Of a DNA stretch of 64,000 bases, positions 11,530-23,385 are shown piece by piece. A model generated the notes under the pieces. It did not search any database, was not told the DNA's origin, and worked only from the letters and a program-made list of their open reading frames with translations. The stretch is from positions 211,501 to 275,500 of the forward strand of contig AZLU01000011.1 of NCBI GenBank assembly GCA_002224055.1, written 5' to 3'. Position 1 is the stretch's first letter; every line of letters begins with the position of its first letter. The DNA comes from Pezizomycotina sp. ARF18. Its lineage: Eukaryota; Ascomycota. Position numbers and translations under genes: made by a program.

Positions 11530-12108
11530 TACCGTATCAAGATACGAATGACAGCTGAAGTGGCTGCAACCGGGAGTCAGATGAAAGTGGCTGACTCGGT
11601 TAATTGGATGCTAACATAACTGTTTTCTGCAACATAGGGCGCTGTAGAGACAGCTTTTTTTTTGCATTCCAAGTTGTGCTGCCGTGGTGTACGTGTGACG
11701 AGCTAGATATGACGCGTCGTTTTTTGTGACATAGTCGCTTGAATCACGAATCTTTGCTTCAAAAGAAGGCTTTCTAGTAGAGAAGCGAATTACGAGTACG
11801 ATAGTGGCCGCGAAGCTGCTAGCGATCCGCGGATCATTTAGAATGTGATATGTTTTGTACTTCGTGAATAATCAGGTTCATATTCTATAATACGGAATAA
11901 GAAAATTTTATGTACAAAGAAAAAGAAAAGTAAATATTTGAGACATCAACATGAAAAAGGAAGATATTACAAAAGTGATAAAAATGCATAGAAGCTTGAG
12001 AGTACGGTGTGAGTAATGCGTTTTAGTTAACGCCAGAATGCCACGGATATAAGGTCAGAAATGATTAACAAAAAGAAGATCAAAAGAAAAGGATCATGAA
12101 TCGGATTC
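11530..12108. other. No gene seen
   Basis: AT-rich, stop-filled sequence between the tandem duplication and the membrane-protein fragment. Nothing recognised. Confidence 0.4.
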
Positions 12109-12938
12109 ATGGTGGCTCGACTACTATCTTCGAGCTCGATCACCGCCCGTAGCAATTCATGTCTATGCTATTGCCCGGATTCTGCCACGCATTATTCGGT
12201 AGCTCCGTCACCGTCGATTCGGATACAGCGGGTACCTAATTATTATTCGAATACGAAGGCCGCGAATCGTGATACTGCTCAACCGGAGCCGGAATACTGG
12301 TGTGCTTCTACTTTACTTCCATATCCACTACTGTTACACCGCGCTATTATATTCGTATGGTACGCCGCGCTGGTGGTCCTCTCTTCATTAAAATTTAACG
12401 CCTTCAGATCTGAATTTCTAAACCGGATCTGAAAACCATATCCACAACCTGATACGGAAACTTATCGCTCAATACAGACCCTGTTGGTTCGGATCATAGC
12501 CCGTTGTCTGATCGTAACTGTGATATTCAATACTCGTGCTTGTTCTTATAGATGTCACACATCCTTGGTCTACAAGATCGTTGGGATACATCGGACTTGG
12601 GCAGCAGAAGAATACGTGGTCGCCGTCGGAATCTGGCGATGTATCCGAATTATCCGCTATCGTTTTCACGCCGGGTATAGGGTCGGTTACACGGTAGGGT
12701 GTCCATAAATTCGGACAACGGCCGGGCGAATAATAGGCTGCCGTTGTCTGGGTCCTTGGAAGGACATCGCCGTGGGGAAACATTCGGGTAGTTCGCCGCC
12801 CGCGTAGCGGAAAGTTTCGGGGTCTTGATAGATGTACGAGAAGCAGCTTGGACCTGGAGAGAAAACTGTCGTCAGGGCGGTCGCGAGTTGGAACGTGTGC
12901 GCGTTATTCGCAGCGAAAGTTATCGTATTTAGAGCCAT
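12109..12938 (-). pseudogene. Fragmented fungal cell-surface protein
   Basis: On the minus strand an ATG at 12936-12938 starts MALNTITFAANNAHTFQLAT, followed by VFSPGPSCFSYIYQDPETFR. A second frame continues with RCPNLWTPYRVTDPIPGVK, then HVFFCCPSPM, DQGCVTS and TSTSIEYHSYDQT to about 12470. This resembles the ectodomain of common fungal single-pass proteins whose segments carry PSC, CP and CCPS motifs. Further fragments (QIR, NSDLKALNFNEERTTSAAYH, then VSESTVTELPNNAWQNPGNS) run towards 12110 in shifting frames and could be the cytosolic tail. I cannot see a transmembrane helix between them. The family match is by motif style only, and no function is known to me. Confidence 0.45.
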
Positions 12939-13476
12939 CTCTTTTCTTTCGATTTTGGATTTAGCTGCCGTTCAGGCACAATATCGAGAACCGTTTTTAA
13001 TATAAATTGTTGCCTGGGATTCTTCCTAAAAAAAATTATTCTTTCTTGCCCTCACTCGTTTTCGTTTTCTTATGAAAACTAGGCTGGGACTGGTTATATA
13101 CTCAGTCGCCTCCACACACCAAGTGCAAGAACAGCCGGAGCTCTTGTCTCAACAAGGCTTTGAAATGCGCTTCTCAATTTTCGGCGAGCTCTATTACTCT
13201 TTATTGTTTATTTGAATTCACAGAGGAGTTTTATATTTAGTACCTGCAGAAAAGTCAGGCCGTGAAGAAAAGTGTCGCTCCCTATAGTTGGGGAAATTGG
13301 GTTCGCTACCTCCTGAGTTTCATTAGCCATTTAACCCACAGTTCTCATTGGCTAACGAAGCCTAACCAAGCAGCAAAACGCCCCACTCTTCACGATCGTC
13401 TATATTTTTGACCATAACGAGAGAAACTTAGAGACGGGTTTTGATGTTCTTGGTAAGCGGGATCTCCCTTGAGGGT
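12939..13476. other. No gene seen
   Basis: Intergenic. It includes a 5'-leader-like stretch for the minus-strand fragment just to its left. Nothing else recognised. Confidence 0.4.
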
Positions 13477-13761
13477 TTACTTATCAGACGATCCATCGGC
13501 AGGCAGTTCGGGCAGCGGCCTCATGCTCGCCAGCGATTTGGAAGCAAAAACGTCGCGAGTCTCGGAATCTTCCATCTCGTAAACTTTGGTTAAATAGGGT
13601 TTGAAAACCGGCCGAGTGATCGTATCCGCCTCAAACGGAAGGGTTCCCAAGGTGTTTCCTTCGTGACAGAAGCTGCACCTGCGGATGCGGGTCTTTTCAT
13701 AAACGTCAGATTTTAGGGGAATCCTCCGGCTTCTTGGCCACAATTTGCAAGATTTAGTCAT
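13477..13761 (-). CDS. Small hypothetical protein
   Basis: An uninterrupted 94-codon frame with a true ATG at 13761 on the minus strand. It starts MTKSCKLWPRSRRIPLK, has one Cys-x2-Cys pair (RRCSFCHEGN) and ends SMRPLPELPADGSSDK. It is basic in the first third and acidic in the last. The base composition is more balanced than the flanks, which is the main reason for listing it. I do not recognise a family, and chance cannot be excluded. Confidence 0.35.
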   Translation of the reverse strand: MTKSCKLWPRSRRIPLKSDVYEKTRIRRCSFCHEGNTLGTLPFEADTITRPVFKPYLTKVYEMEDSETRDVFASKSLASMRPLPELPADGSSDK

Positions 13762-16700
13762 AGTCGTGGAGAAAAATGGCTGAAAAATAAATCGATGGCT
13801 TCGATAATAAGAGGCGCTGTATTATAGCAGAAAACGAGCGGTTTACCATAGCATTTATCTAGCTAGTTCGAATTTCGAAACGGGGCTATTGCCTGAGTCC
13901 TAGCCGCCACGTTCTCGCTAACTTAATGGCGAAGGCGTCGGTCGACCCTTGTACAAGAAGCCCAGCACTCCAATAAGGTGCCTTGAACAACGCTTCCGCA
14001 TCGTGGAAGGCTGTGCACTAGGGATTTTAACGGTCTCCACTATAGTCGGAATACAAATTATAGCGGCAAAGCTTAGGAATGATTATATATATCTGAATAC
14101 CTAACGCCGGAAGTTTATCCCTTCTAGGTTTAAGTGAAAAAGGATTAAAAGAAAAAAAAATTATAAGTAAACAAGACGGAGTTCAAGCGTACAGCTTCCC
14201 CAGGTGCAATAAAGCACCACAAGTATTGAGGCAGCTTCTAAAAGAGAATACATGCACGACTGCAGGGTCTCGTTTGAGATTAGAGCGCTCCAAGCTTAAC
14301 TATATAGGCAACAGAGCAGTTAAAAGAGAGAATACTCCTCGTCATAGCCAAAAATGTAACAGACGCAGAGGCTTCTTATTCCAAGAGGTTCCCTCTCTAT
14401 GACCATGTCTATAGCCGTAGTATTATTTGTACCAGACGGATGAAATCTTACGCGTTTTGAAGATTTTAAGTTTTAGATATATCGACCTTTTCGCAACGCA
14501 TGATACGATAACTGTATTGTATTGTATTGTGATGAATTAACAGTTAACAAACAAATCACTGATCATATCTTGAGAATCCGTAAGGTGCTGATACAGATGC
14601 ATAAGTTGAGAAAGTCGGAGGAGATTCTTTCTCCTAAGTCTACAAAAGTGTATTTTGTACTAAACCTAGAGCGAGCTCTAGAATCTATATATTTTCAAGG
14701 AGCTCGCTAACAGAGCAACTTACCTAACGACGGCACAGAAGGAACGTCTCATGGATGTCCGGCATTTCATAGACAAAATGAAGAAGATTCTATTCGTGAA
14801 ACCGTCTCTCTTATTGACCTCCGTCTATGGGCTGCTTTTTTCAGATTGCTAGACTTACTGGATTCGTTTGCTGGCTTGCCTAACCTCTAGTATATACTTC
14901 AAGGGTGTATGTCTTCCAGGATAATAGTATGTCAACAATCTAATATCCCGAAGACTAAAGCTATCAAATTGCAACGGCAAAAGCAGAACGTGCGTCGACA
15001 AAACCCGCTCTAGCCCGTTCTTATTATAAAGAATGACACATAAACAATGCACATCAGGCTATTGTCCCGTAGAATGCCGCGGATGAACCATATATAGAAA
15101 GTAGCGATCAGCGGTCAAGTTCATGAATTGAAGTGAGAATTGCACTATAGGCTATAAGATAGTAATCAAATTCGGGGCGCCAGACCTCATGGCTATGCTA
15201 TTTCGGACGGGGATGTGTTTAGGTTGGCAAAGAGTTGACTTAATGATGATTCCGCAACAATGTGGAGCTCATTAACAAAGCTAACGAACCCCCGGTCATA
15301 TTCTATTCAGCAACGATAAACTGCTAATACAAAGCCAAACTTAAACATGTGGAAAACAGTGTCCCACAGGCTTAGTGCGTAAGAGCAGTGTGGTCATAAT
15401 CCATCCACAACGAAGTCTGAATCCGAATAGATACTTCAATCAATGGAATTGATGACGAAGAAAGTTACCCGAATCCTGCGCAGAAAGATATATCCATGGC
15501 TATCTGTTGTTTGATGATCCAAGTCATAATATGCTATTCATGAAACCGTCTCTCTGACAGTTGCTACGTTCTAACTTCGCGGACCCATTTCGTCTTTTGG
15601 CACATCAATAATAAAGGTAGCCCAAATCTAGAGACCTATATGAAAATAAATACATCTTTCTACAGAATGGTTAAGCTGAAATTTAGTTAATTGGCGACGC
15701 GACGCCGACCATCCCACGATAAAGACCAATAAAACTGTAAATTGAACTGCCGGACCCGGCTGGCAATACCATAACCGCGGTTTTTGTGCTGAGTATGCTT
15801 ACGTCTTTCGGCCCTCGCTTGTGCATTACTCGACCACCTTGACTCAACCGAGTTGTGTTATATAAACTCCACGTCTTATTTCTCAAAGTGCACATAGCTA
15901 TCATATTCCGGGGAAATCGCAACACTGCATACATTCGCCCGAGTCTTAAAACGATGAAGCAGTTCCTTTCAATCTCTGTGAGGATCGAGGTATTGAAATT
16001 TGGAGCTAAATTTTATGTAGATCCCAAGGCTGAATATACACAAACTGCAGAAGTTCAGTAGGAGATGCCGCAGAAAGGGGTTTGCCATCGAGTAGGCATT
16101 TAATTCTCATGCTGTCGCTGTAAACCTTGTATAAAACAGAAAATAGTGAACGTTCATTTCCCAAGAAATATCTGAAGTGACGTCGAATTCGAGGAAACTT
16201 TTGAAATATTGTACCTAGGACGGAAGTTGAAGTATTGCTTTTGGAAGCATTCTCACGAGCGAAACAATGCCTACGAAAGGCGCTTGTGAAACGAAACGAA
16301 TCGCTTGAACTTTCCAAGCTGCTGGAATGTAAGATGCGGAAGTTCGAGATTGAAATTCCGCCCCTGTGCTCTCACAAGGGTGGGATTCTTCCACCCACGT
16401 GCGTTCACTAATGTGACAGTAAACGGTCGTTAGTTTTTGTTCCCTGTTATTGGTTCTACCGAGACTACTTTGTTGATCGTTACTTCTTCGTCTGTTCCTT
16501 CAACCTCCTTCCTTTTATCTTCTTCGTTTTCGTGTTTATCTATCTTGTTTTCGTCCGTTTTTCTCAATTCTGGAATCCCGGGAAATTAAAGGGTCTTATT
16601 ATCTTCCCCCCCCCCCTCCAAAAAAAAAAGCACTCGTCCATTCCGGCGATAATCCTAGTAAACGGAATTACCTGTGAAAAAGCCGTCTAAAAGCAATACA

Positions 16701-17016
16701 GCGTCTGTCGCGATAAAACCCGGGTACAAAGCCCTGCTCGCGCAGCAGATCCGCACTGCTGCAGACGCATGGACTTGGTAAATTTCAATCTAAGACATGC
16801 CTAAAATGGGAAGCGCTAGCTGGGACAGGCGGGCTGCTAGACTGACGCAAAAGCACATGCGCAGCCTCCGTGTTCTGAGAAAGGAATCTGATTCGTCCAT
16901 GGTTGAGGATATAGTTCGAAAGATATGTCGGATTGTTCAACACAACGCAACTTAAAGGAGAAAGAATAGTTATTAGTTTTTTATAATAGAGGAAAATGGA
17001 TTGGAAACACATGGTC

Positions 17017-17030
17017 ATGTACCGGTACAT
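17017..17030. promoter_or_regulatory. 14-bp perfect palindrome, copy 1
   Basis: ATGTACCGGTACAT is its own reverse complement, and the identical 14-mer occurs again at 28132-28145. It could be a binding site for a dimeric regulator. No gene is obvious next to this copy. Confidence 0.35.
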
Positions 17031-18587
17031 CCGCCCTTTTCAGGTAATAATCGAGTCAGTGGAGTATTCAGGACGTACTGGGAGGTATTGGAGCACGGAT
17101 GCGCTTCGATACACGTAAACAAGTAGTAGAGAGGCCAGTTTCACTCTCGTGCGGATTCGTCCGGAGAATAACGACTACCGACCGGCCCATAACGCTTTCT
17201 AAGTGCGACGTGAGCTCATGAGGTTTAGCGAAGAAGGTAGCCATGAGTTAGAGTTCAAGTCTACATCGCGTCTGCGGCTATGTGACGTGACGTTCGACAA
17301 CTGTGTCCGATAGTATCGTAGCATCTGTCACCCGTTACTTGGAATTCGGCTGGACTACCTCAAGCCGGGGAAGAAGTTAACGTGGATTTGAGCTTTCTCA
17401 TCTACATAGATGCAGATGGCGATCGGAAAAAGCCCCGTCTCGCGCTAGGAGTTTGCCGGAGTTACACTCGTGAATCTCGATTCTTGAAAGGTAGGATTAT
17501 TATCGGGATCTGACATAAAATCAAGTAAACCTAAATCAACGCATATTACTAGACATTCTGTCTTAAAACCTAGCTTCGAGTAACGATGTACCCGTCATGG
17601 CTTCGAGGTGGATGTACATAATATGTGTACCCCCATTTGTTTCAAGGCGAGGTAGGCGCCGGCCGTAGTATTCTGTAGGGCGGTGGTCATCTTGATGTCG
17701 GAAGGATGTCCTTTGAAGGTCTTGTAATCTATAGACTATACCCTAGCATCTCATTCAGCATTCCAATAAGCAATAAGAACTAGGAAAAGACGCGCAGAGT
17801 GCCATTATAAGCATTACACTTGTGTAACTATTCGCTGCGGTGATTGTGAGTTACCTAGAATTTGTTTCAACCCATGATCCCGCCAATCTAGGACACCCTC
17901 CCTTCCCCCCCCTCGGGCGGCGGGCGCGCAGCACTAGGTTTCTACATTCGTCAACGCGTGAACAAGATAATTAAATATAATACAAATGCGGGGATTGCAA
18001 TCATCATGAATTCCCTTTGAGACTGTGACAATAGCTCTATTCATTGTTTTCGTTACATTTCATAATAATATCTCCCTCTTCCGGTGTCATATTCAATATC
18101 AGAGATAGTTTACCCCGCCCGATGATCACGAATTCTTTCGTTCAAATAAAAAGTGAGCTAGATATGACATGTTCCGGAGACTTGCATGGAAACATAGATG
18201 AGCTCTGTCAAAGACCCCCCCGGAAAATACCCATAAAATTCCTAACTTTATCTCGATTTCATTGGAGGGGAGATGGTGGCGATGACGATATGTCATGGAC
18301 AAGCCCTTGGCTGGTTTTGGCATATCGCCCAGCCGCTTCAAGTATACACACCGCCACCTCAGCGGTTAACTAATGGAGGGTGTCTAGTTTATCTTCTATG
18401 TAATTTATCGGAAATAGAAATATCAACGGATTATTTCCACTGTCCAACCAATCAGTAGAAGCCTAGATGGGAAAAAGAAAACGTTAAGTTGAAATTCCCA
18501 ACAATCCAGTGCTCCTCCTCCGACAATGCTGCTGGAACTAGATTCTGTCACAGGCTCCGCGAAAACTGCTCCTGTATGGAGGTTTCT

Positions 18588-18608
18588 TCTCTCTCTCTCT
18601 CTCTCTCT
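18588..18608. repeat. (CT)n microsatellite
   Basis: About ten CT units in a pyrimidine-rich stretch of the gene-poor tract. Confidence 0.9.
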
Positions 18609-19281
18609 TCGTCTTTTCTTTTTTTTCCCTCATGTATGATACCGCTGGGTCACAAATTTTCTTTGGCGATATTGGATTTTGAATCCCGCAAAATGCATAC
18701 GATCAATTATTAGAATATTACCTAGTCCAGACCTTATCACTTCTAAATCGAGACATTGATAATTGGGCAGATTCGAGTTGAAACTGCGAAGCTGCTGGGC
18801 CCAGAAGTGAGAGGGTAACGTTGTTCATCCAAGACGAATATCTTGGTCAATTGGCGCCTTCACAATTGTCATACAACTCTAGGCGCTGCACTGTAGACTA
18901 CAGCTGCGATATATTTATGTTCTAGGAGAGATACGTGAGTGAGGATTACGGTATTGTATTGCTAAGATGCTAAGCCTGTCTTTTCTCCGAGCTGGGCTTG
19001 GATGACAATAGCCAAGGTACTACACAATGCATGCTAGTCGAATTGAGTAATAGAGCTGTTATCTCTCGCAATCAATCTAATATATACCTAATCGAAGGCG
19101 ATAGTTAAGATGCCAGCGTACAGCAATTGCCGGTTTAGAGGTCAAAAATGATGCCCCTTCTACCGAAGGTCCATGACCCGGCAACTTGAAAGAAACGATA
19201 TCAGATTTGACGCGAGACTCTTCGTCCTTGCGCTCAGGAAGAAAGAAGCAAGAGCTCAAGGAAACGTTTTACCGTGGATCG

Positions 19282-19674
19282 CTAAGAGGATCGCCAAGGG
19301 CCAAGGGTTACTATTTGATCACACCCCGTTTCGCCGAGTTTTTCGTTTTTGTTGACCTTTCGCCATGCCCTTGGCTCTATATCGATAAGGACCTTTATCC
19401 AGCTTGGTCTTGAGGCGCAGCGTTCTCGGCGGGGTTCTTGGTCACTCTTGGAGACTTGGTCGGCCTCGGCGGCTGGGCGGCTCGCCCCGTAGTTCAATCT
19501 CTGAGTTTTCTGATTCTGATCCCGGAAGATATCAACCGACGGCGTGAAAAATCTTTCTCTTCTGCTCATGACAACGAAGGATATTCGAATATATAACAAG
19601 TCTTCCGGAGATGCGCGAGACAGATAAAGGCCATCGAAGCCTCTTTTGATCTCGAAGAAAGGAACGTTTTTCAT
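19282..19674 (-). CDS. Possible small hydrophilic protein
   Basis: The minus strand is open from an ATG at 19674. A more likely start is the internal MSRRERFFTPSVDIFRDQNQ near 19569, followed by KTQRLNYGASRPAAEADQVS, which has a strongly coding-like composition. Beyond SKSDQ the frame may shift, because another frame gives KNPAENAAPQDQAG and a stop near 19411. A T-rich leader lies just upstream (19680-19700). It is divergent to the membrane protein gene at 19781. I do not recognise the family. Confidence 0.35.
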   Translation of the reverse strand: MKNVPFFEIKRGFDGLYLSRASPEDLLYIRISFVVMSRRERFFTPSVDIFRDQNQKTQRLNYGASRPAAEADQVSKSDQEPRRERCASRPSWIKVLIDIEPRAWRKVNKNEKLGETGCDQIVTLGPWRSS

Positions 19675-19780
19675 GAATCTTTTTTTTTTCGTTCGTTTTT
19701 CGCTCGTTTTTCGCCGACGTTAGGAAATTGCGCTAGGAACTTCGTACGAAATTTCCGAAAAGGGGTAAAAGAAATTAGTC

Positions 19781-20691
19781 ATGATGTTATATCTCATCTT
19801 TGCCTTTCTACCGCTGTTCTGGACAGCGGCGGCTCAGAACGCGCCGGTACCGACGACATCGATCGACGGTTTCACAATAAACGCCGATGGTCTCACACGC
19901 GTCACGGTTCCAGGTATTAGCGATAGTTTTAAAGCTTTGCGAGGGCGTTGGTGCGGCGGTATGTTGTCGCACCACGGCAGGAGGCTGTGTCGACAGGCAT
20001 ATCATCTGCATCTGATCCTGCCACAACAGCCGTCTCGACATCCTCGACACCAACTAAATCAACGGCTTCAGTAGAGCCAACACCTACCGAGGATGAGGGA
20101 ACCCCAATAGAACCGGAGATGGGCAACCCAAATGGCATGTGTATTCCTTGCTAAAACTTATAAATCTAAATAATATAATCCTCAAACTAACGAACGCACA
20201 GAAGACTTAGGGACCACAATCGAAACACCCGGCATGAAAGCCGGGAAGTCGCTGGCATCGCCGTCGGCGCTCTGATCATCGGCGTGAGTATCTGCGTCTG
20301 TGCCTTCCTCGTGTCGCGGAAGAAGCACCTCACCGGCAGCGTTCAGTGCACGTGCCACCGCTTCAGCCTGATATTGAGCGGCAGGAGCATGAGCTCAACG
20401 GCGTGAATTCTGAATTTACCGCTCAGGCAGGTCCAAAGCGGTATCTTCGATTATTCGGATGCGGGGAGCGGCCATGTTCGAGGGTACTTTACCACTCCGG
20501 GAGAGGTAAACCGGTCACCGCGGTGGCAAGACGTAGAGCCCGCTTATCTTGAGGAGGAGCCCGCGTCGAGGCAACAGTGGCAACCCGCCCTAGATATAAT
20601 GACCTTGGGTCGGGTCGTGTTGCTCTACAGAATGGCAGGCCTTACACAACAGAGGAGGTCAAAGTGCCAGCTGCGGCGTTGAAGATATAAT
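19781..20691 (+). CDS. Type I single-pass membrane protein
   Basis: The ATG at 19781 starts a signal peptide (MMLYLIFAFLPLFWTAAAQ). The ectodomain carries a TRVTVPGISDSF stretch, a short Cys-containing part and then a Ser/Thr/Pro-rich stalk (STSSTPTKSTASVEPTPT, then EDEGTPIEPE) that is probably O-glycosylated. An intron of about 61 bp runs from near 20141 to 20201, with ACTAACG at 20187. The next exon reads TTIETPGMKAGK and then a transmembrane helix (VAGIAVGALIIGVSICVCAF) followed by the basic stop-transfer LVSRKKHL. The cytosolic tail includes PPLQPDIERQEHELNG, an acidic EPAYLEEEPA and a terminal RPYTTEEVKVPAAALKI before the TAA at 20689. Single-base losses shift the frame near 19945, at 20266 just before the helix, and in the tail. 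The architecture resembles fungal wall-sensor or unknown single-pass proteins; no specific function is claimed. Confidence 0.65.
20139..20201 (+). other. Intron of membrane protein gene
   Basis: Donor GTGTAT (20139) or GTATTC (20141), branch-like ACTAACG, acceptor CACAG ending at 20201. The length is typical for filamentous ascomycetes. Confidence 0.6.
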
Positions 20692-20695
20692 AAAG
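20690..20695 (+). terminator. Poly(A) signal
   Basis: AATAAA overlaps the TAA stop of the membrane protein gene. Confidence 0.4.
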
Positions 20696-21110
20696 CCCTC
20701 CTTGGAAAGTGCAATACGATATCGCACTGGAGCGTGTGTTTCTCATTAACCTGAAGCAAAAAGCGTCTTATCCTTTCGATCGCGGGCATTTGATTTTTGG
20801 CAGGTTTTAATTGTATATAGTGACTACTGAGTATCTAGTGTCTCGTTTTTTGAATTCACACTCTGGTATTTATCTAAATACAAGACTTTGAGCTCTGCTC
20901 TTCGCCGTCGGAAGACAATCCCCTCCCCTGTGTGTAGATATGCCACTCCCTCGTTCTATGCCTTTAAGCGGAACCGTAACTTGTCTCGCTTCGCATGGAA
21001 GGACTAATGAATATGTCCCGGCGCCCACTGCTTGCAGTGCGCATTTCCTTGCTCATCGATCCACCAGTCGAGGCAGCTACTCCGGGGGCACGCTTCTCGT
21101 GTTGTTGTAC

Positions 21111-21302
21111 TTAAGCTTTAGGTGGCGGAAACCAGTGGACGCAATAGCAGCGTTTGCTATCCTTGTCGCAACGCCAATACATGCATGGCGTCCTCTTTTC
21201 GAGGCCGGGGGTTACTTCGTTGGGAGGGGTGCCGCTGTCCGGAATAGCCGCCGCGGTAGCAGCGCTGGCAATAGCGAGGATGGAGATGATGCTGAGCTTC
21301 AT
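21111..21302 (-). CDS. Secreted KEX2-processed cysteine peptide
   Basis: A complete 63-codon gene with no frame break. The chosen ATG (21300-21302) is followed by a textbook signal peptide (MKLSIISILAIASAATAAA). A short acidic/Pro propeptide comes next (IPDSGTPPNEVTPGLEKR) and ends in the dibasic KR used by KEX2-type processing. The remaining 26 residues start TPCMYWRCDK and end CVHWFPPPKA, with four cysteines spaced C-x4-C-x6-C-x-C, enough for two disulfides, and three aromatic Trp/Tyr positions. A frame extending upstream to 21509 is leader sequence, since the TATA box and leader lie within it. It converges with the membrane protein gene. I know no family with this exact pattern. It looks like a secreted peptide, perhaps a signal or effector, and the role is inference only. 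Confidence 0.65.
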   Translation of the reverse strand: MKLSIISILAIASAATAAAIPDSGTPPNEVTPGLEKRTPCMYWRCDKDSKRCYCVHWFPPPKA

Positions 21303-21427
21303 GGTCCGGTTTGTGGTCTGAATAGGGGTGTAAATCTGATTGCGCGATGTTTTCTTATTGAGGATAACTATGTGGTCTGTTTTGGCTGTTGAAGGGAAAC
21401 ACAGGAGGCAAAGGCAACCGTGGCCGG

Positions 21428-21436
21428 CCTTTATAG
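21428..21436 (-). promoter_or_regulatory. TATA box of secreted peptide gene
   Basis: CTATAAAGG on the minus strand, about 127 bp before the ATG. The leader between them is A/C-rich. Confidence 0.6.
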
Positions 21437-21920
21437 GCGTTGAGCCAGCGACGAAGCATCCCATTACGATGCAATTTGAGGTTATGGAGGTCGCCAATTC
21501 CGCTATCACAGTTCCGTTATTTCGAGCTACATACCCCAGAGACGCTCGTCAGCACACAGGCATGAATTGCGAAATAAGCACTAGCGTAAAGACGGTAAGC
21601 TTTCAGAAACAAGCAATAGCATCGTAAGTTCGCCTGATGCACTAAGGCTTCCGTGGATTCCGCTGGGAAAACCCATGTTCTCAGAGATTGAGGCCGTCGT
21701 AGGACGTCGTTCTGTGACGAAGCGAAGATGGTGATTCGCTGATTTTTACAGATGGCGTCTACTCTTTAGCTCTACCGTAAGACACTAGGGTACATGGGTA
21801 AGGCCACGCAGTGTCAATGCGACGGGAAACACTTGTAAAACGGCTTTCAAAGAACCGGACTCTCCGAGGGCAAGTCTAATATAATATCATGGGGATATCA
21901 GCGAAAGGTCGAAATCTCAT

Positions 21921-22286
21921 TAATGGGGATTCAAAGTTGAAATCCAAGCGGGTGGGCTCAAAAATTCAGAAGTACCTTTTATACTTTTGCCGATGTACAT
22001 TACCTTTATAGTGGATTTTAAGCCCCGAAGCCAAAATTTCTTGATCTAAGCTGCCAAGGCCGCTATCCGCCATACAAATTTGGCTTAAATTATCGCTTTT
22101 GCAATCCACCTCCGGAGATAGACTGATACCAGGAGCGGTAGCTAAATCCAAAATCCAAAAAAAGTACACGCAAATTTTGGGCACAACCTCGAAATCTAAT
22201 CTACCTCCCGCTAAGCTAAACAACAAGGCTAAAAAAAAAAAAAAAGAAAAAAATAGTTTAGATTTCAACTTTGAATACCCTTATTA
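21921..22286. mobile_element. MITE-like element with terminal inverted repeats
   Basis: The left end (21921-21945: TAATGGGG then ATTCAAAGTTGAAATCC) is matched by the reverse complement of the right end (22261-22286: GATTTCAACTTTGAATA then CCCTTATTA). The inverted repeat is about 25 bp with a perfect core of 16-17 bp. The element is about 366 bp, has no coding capacity and ends internally in an A-rich run (22231-22253). A TA or TAAT duplication at the ends is possible but not certain. Size and structure suit a non-autonomous DNA transposon. Confidence 0.5.
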
Positions 22287-23385
22287 AATGTAAAGGGATG
22301 CCGGTAGACCATATACCAATAGCAATAATGGAGACCATAGAAGACCTAAGTACATATTAACCTATGATACCTAGGTATTCGGGCTAAAACTGGGTAATAC
22401 CGTTTCGACGAACTTGCGAAGCCGTAGGATTTTACAAAAAGCCCTTTAAATGTTCAATTCACAGAATAATGATCAAGAGCTCAAATGAATCATTATTGTT
22501 CGTAGATGTGTGCAATATCTTAGTGAGATGTAATATATGTTGGGGCAGCATTATGGAGAGAGCTGGCTCTTATTATTGATATCTATCTGAAGCGGATAGC
22601 ACCCCATTATATACATGATGTTCCAGCAACAAAATATCTATTGCCGCTATACACTGTTTTCTACGTTTTAGTAGTCTAGGATTCTTCGAAGGAGTTTCCT
22701 TAGGCTCTCCGCTTTTCGAAATGTATTTCCTCTCCCTCGTTTGTCTTTGTTCCTCGACTTGCTAGTACTACTTTACAAACCCTTTCGCGACTGGAAAAAT
22801 TAATAAAGTAGCCTGACCCAAAAAAAAAAAAAAAAAAAAAAACACCCACAGATACATAGTCTGGAGACCTCCAGACTACAGATACACGCCGCCGAAATCG
22901 AGATGTTTTTGTTTCTTGCCGCGGGTTTGGAAATACTTAATATCAGTCTTGAGTAATATAATCCCTAAATCTACATTACTACGCAGTTCCAAACCTCCAA
23001 CTAAACCTCTTCTATAAAAGCTGAGATGTCAAAAAAGTCTATGTAAACTATGTCAAACGTAGCTGGGGTTACCAAAGCTTAAATACACGTTTCGAGCCCA
23101 GTAAGCTCTAACTGCGAGCCTGCGGAAGCCCTAGACATTATTAATAATGAACTTGAGCAAAGCTTGGACCGGACGCACTACATATAACAAGTAAGATCGG
23201 GTATCTGTACACATCAACAACCTGCAGCTATTCCTGAGTGATAATGCCTACACCGAAGAACGCAGTAGAATATCTTCACAACAGGGAAAAGCTCCAAGTT
23301 AAAATGTCAAACTCGTCCTCGGTCATAGACTTCATCAACTTCGAATATCTTAATCGCCCGTCAAAAAACCTATGCGGATAGCTCC
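22287..23385. other. Gene-poor tract with poly(A) run
   Basis: No gene recognised. A run of 23 A lies at 22820-22842. Confidence 0.4.

Larger units (their letters stand above)
13762..19281. other. Long gene-poor tract
   Basis: AT-richer sequence with stops in all frames and no recognisable gene. A similar 20-bp string (CTATTC, G or A, TGAAACCGTCTCTCT) occurs at about 14793 and 15534, suggesting old repeat remains. C/T-rich leader-like sequence is at 16440-16570, a C-run/A-run junction at 16608-16630, and a (CT)n microsatellite at 18588-18608. The palindrome at 17017 is listed separately. Confidence 0.4.

Noticed and set aside
14741-15600. Hints of repeated strings suggesting an old retroelement
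   Set aside because: Only one 20-bp string recurs; no family, ends or parts could be recognised, so no element is called.
16006-16317. 103-codon minus-strand frame
   Set aside because: It has no ATG at the stated start (TTG), no motif and an AT-rich setting.
20940-21392. 150-codon plus-strand frame
   Set aside because: It lies antisense to the secreted-peptide gene, whose signal peptide, KR site and TATA box are far better supported.
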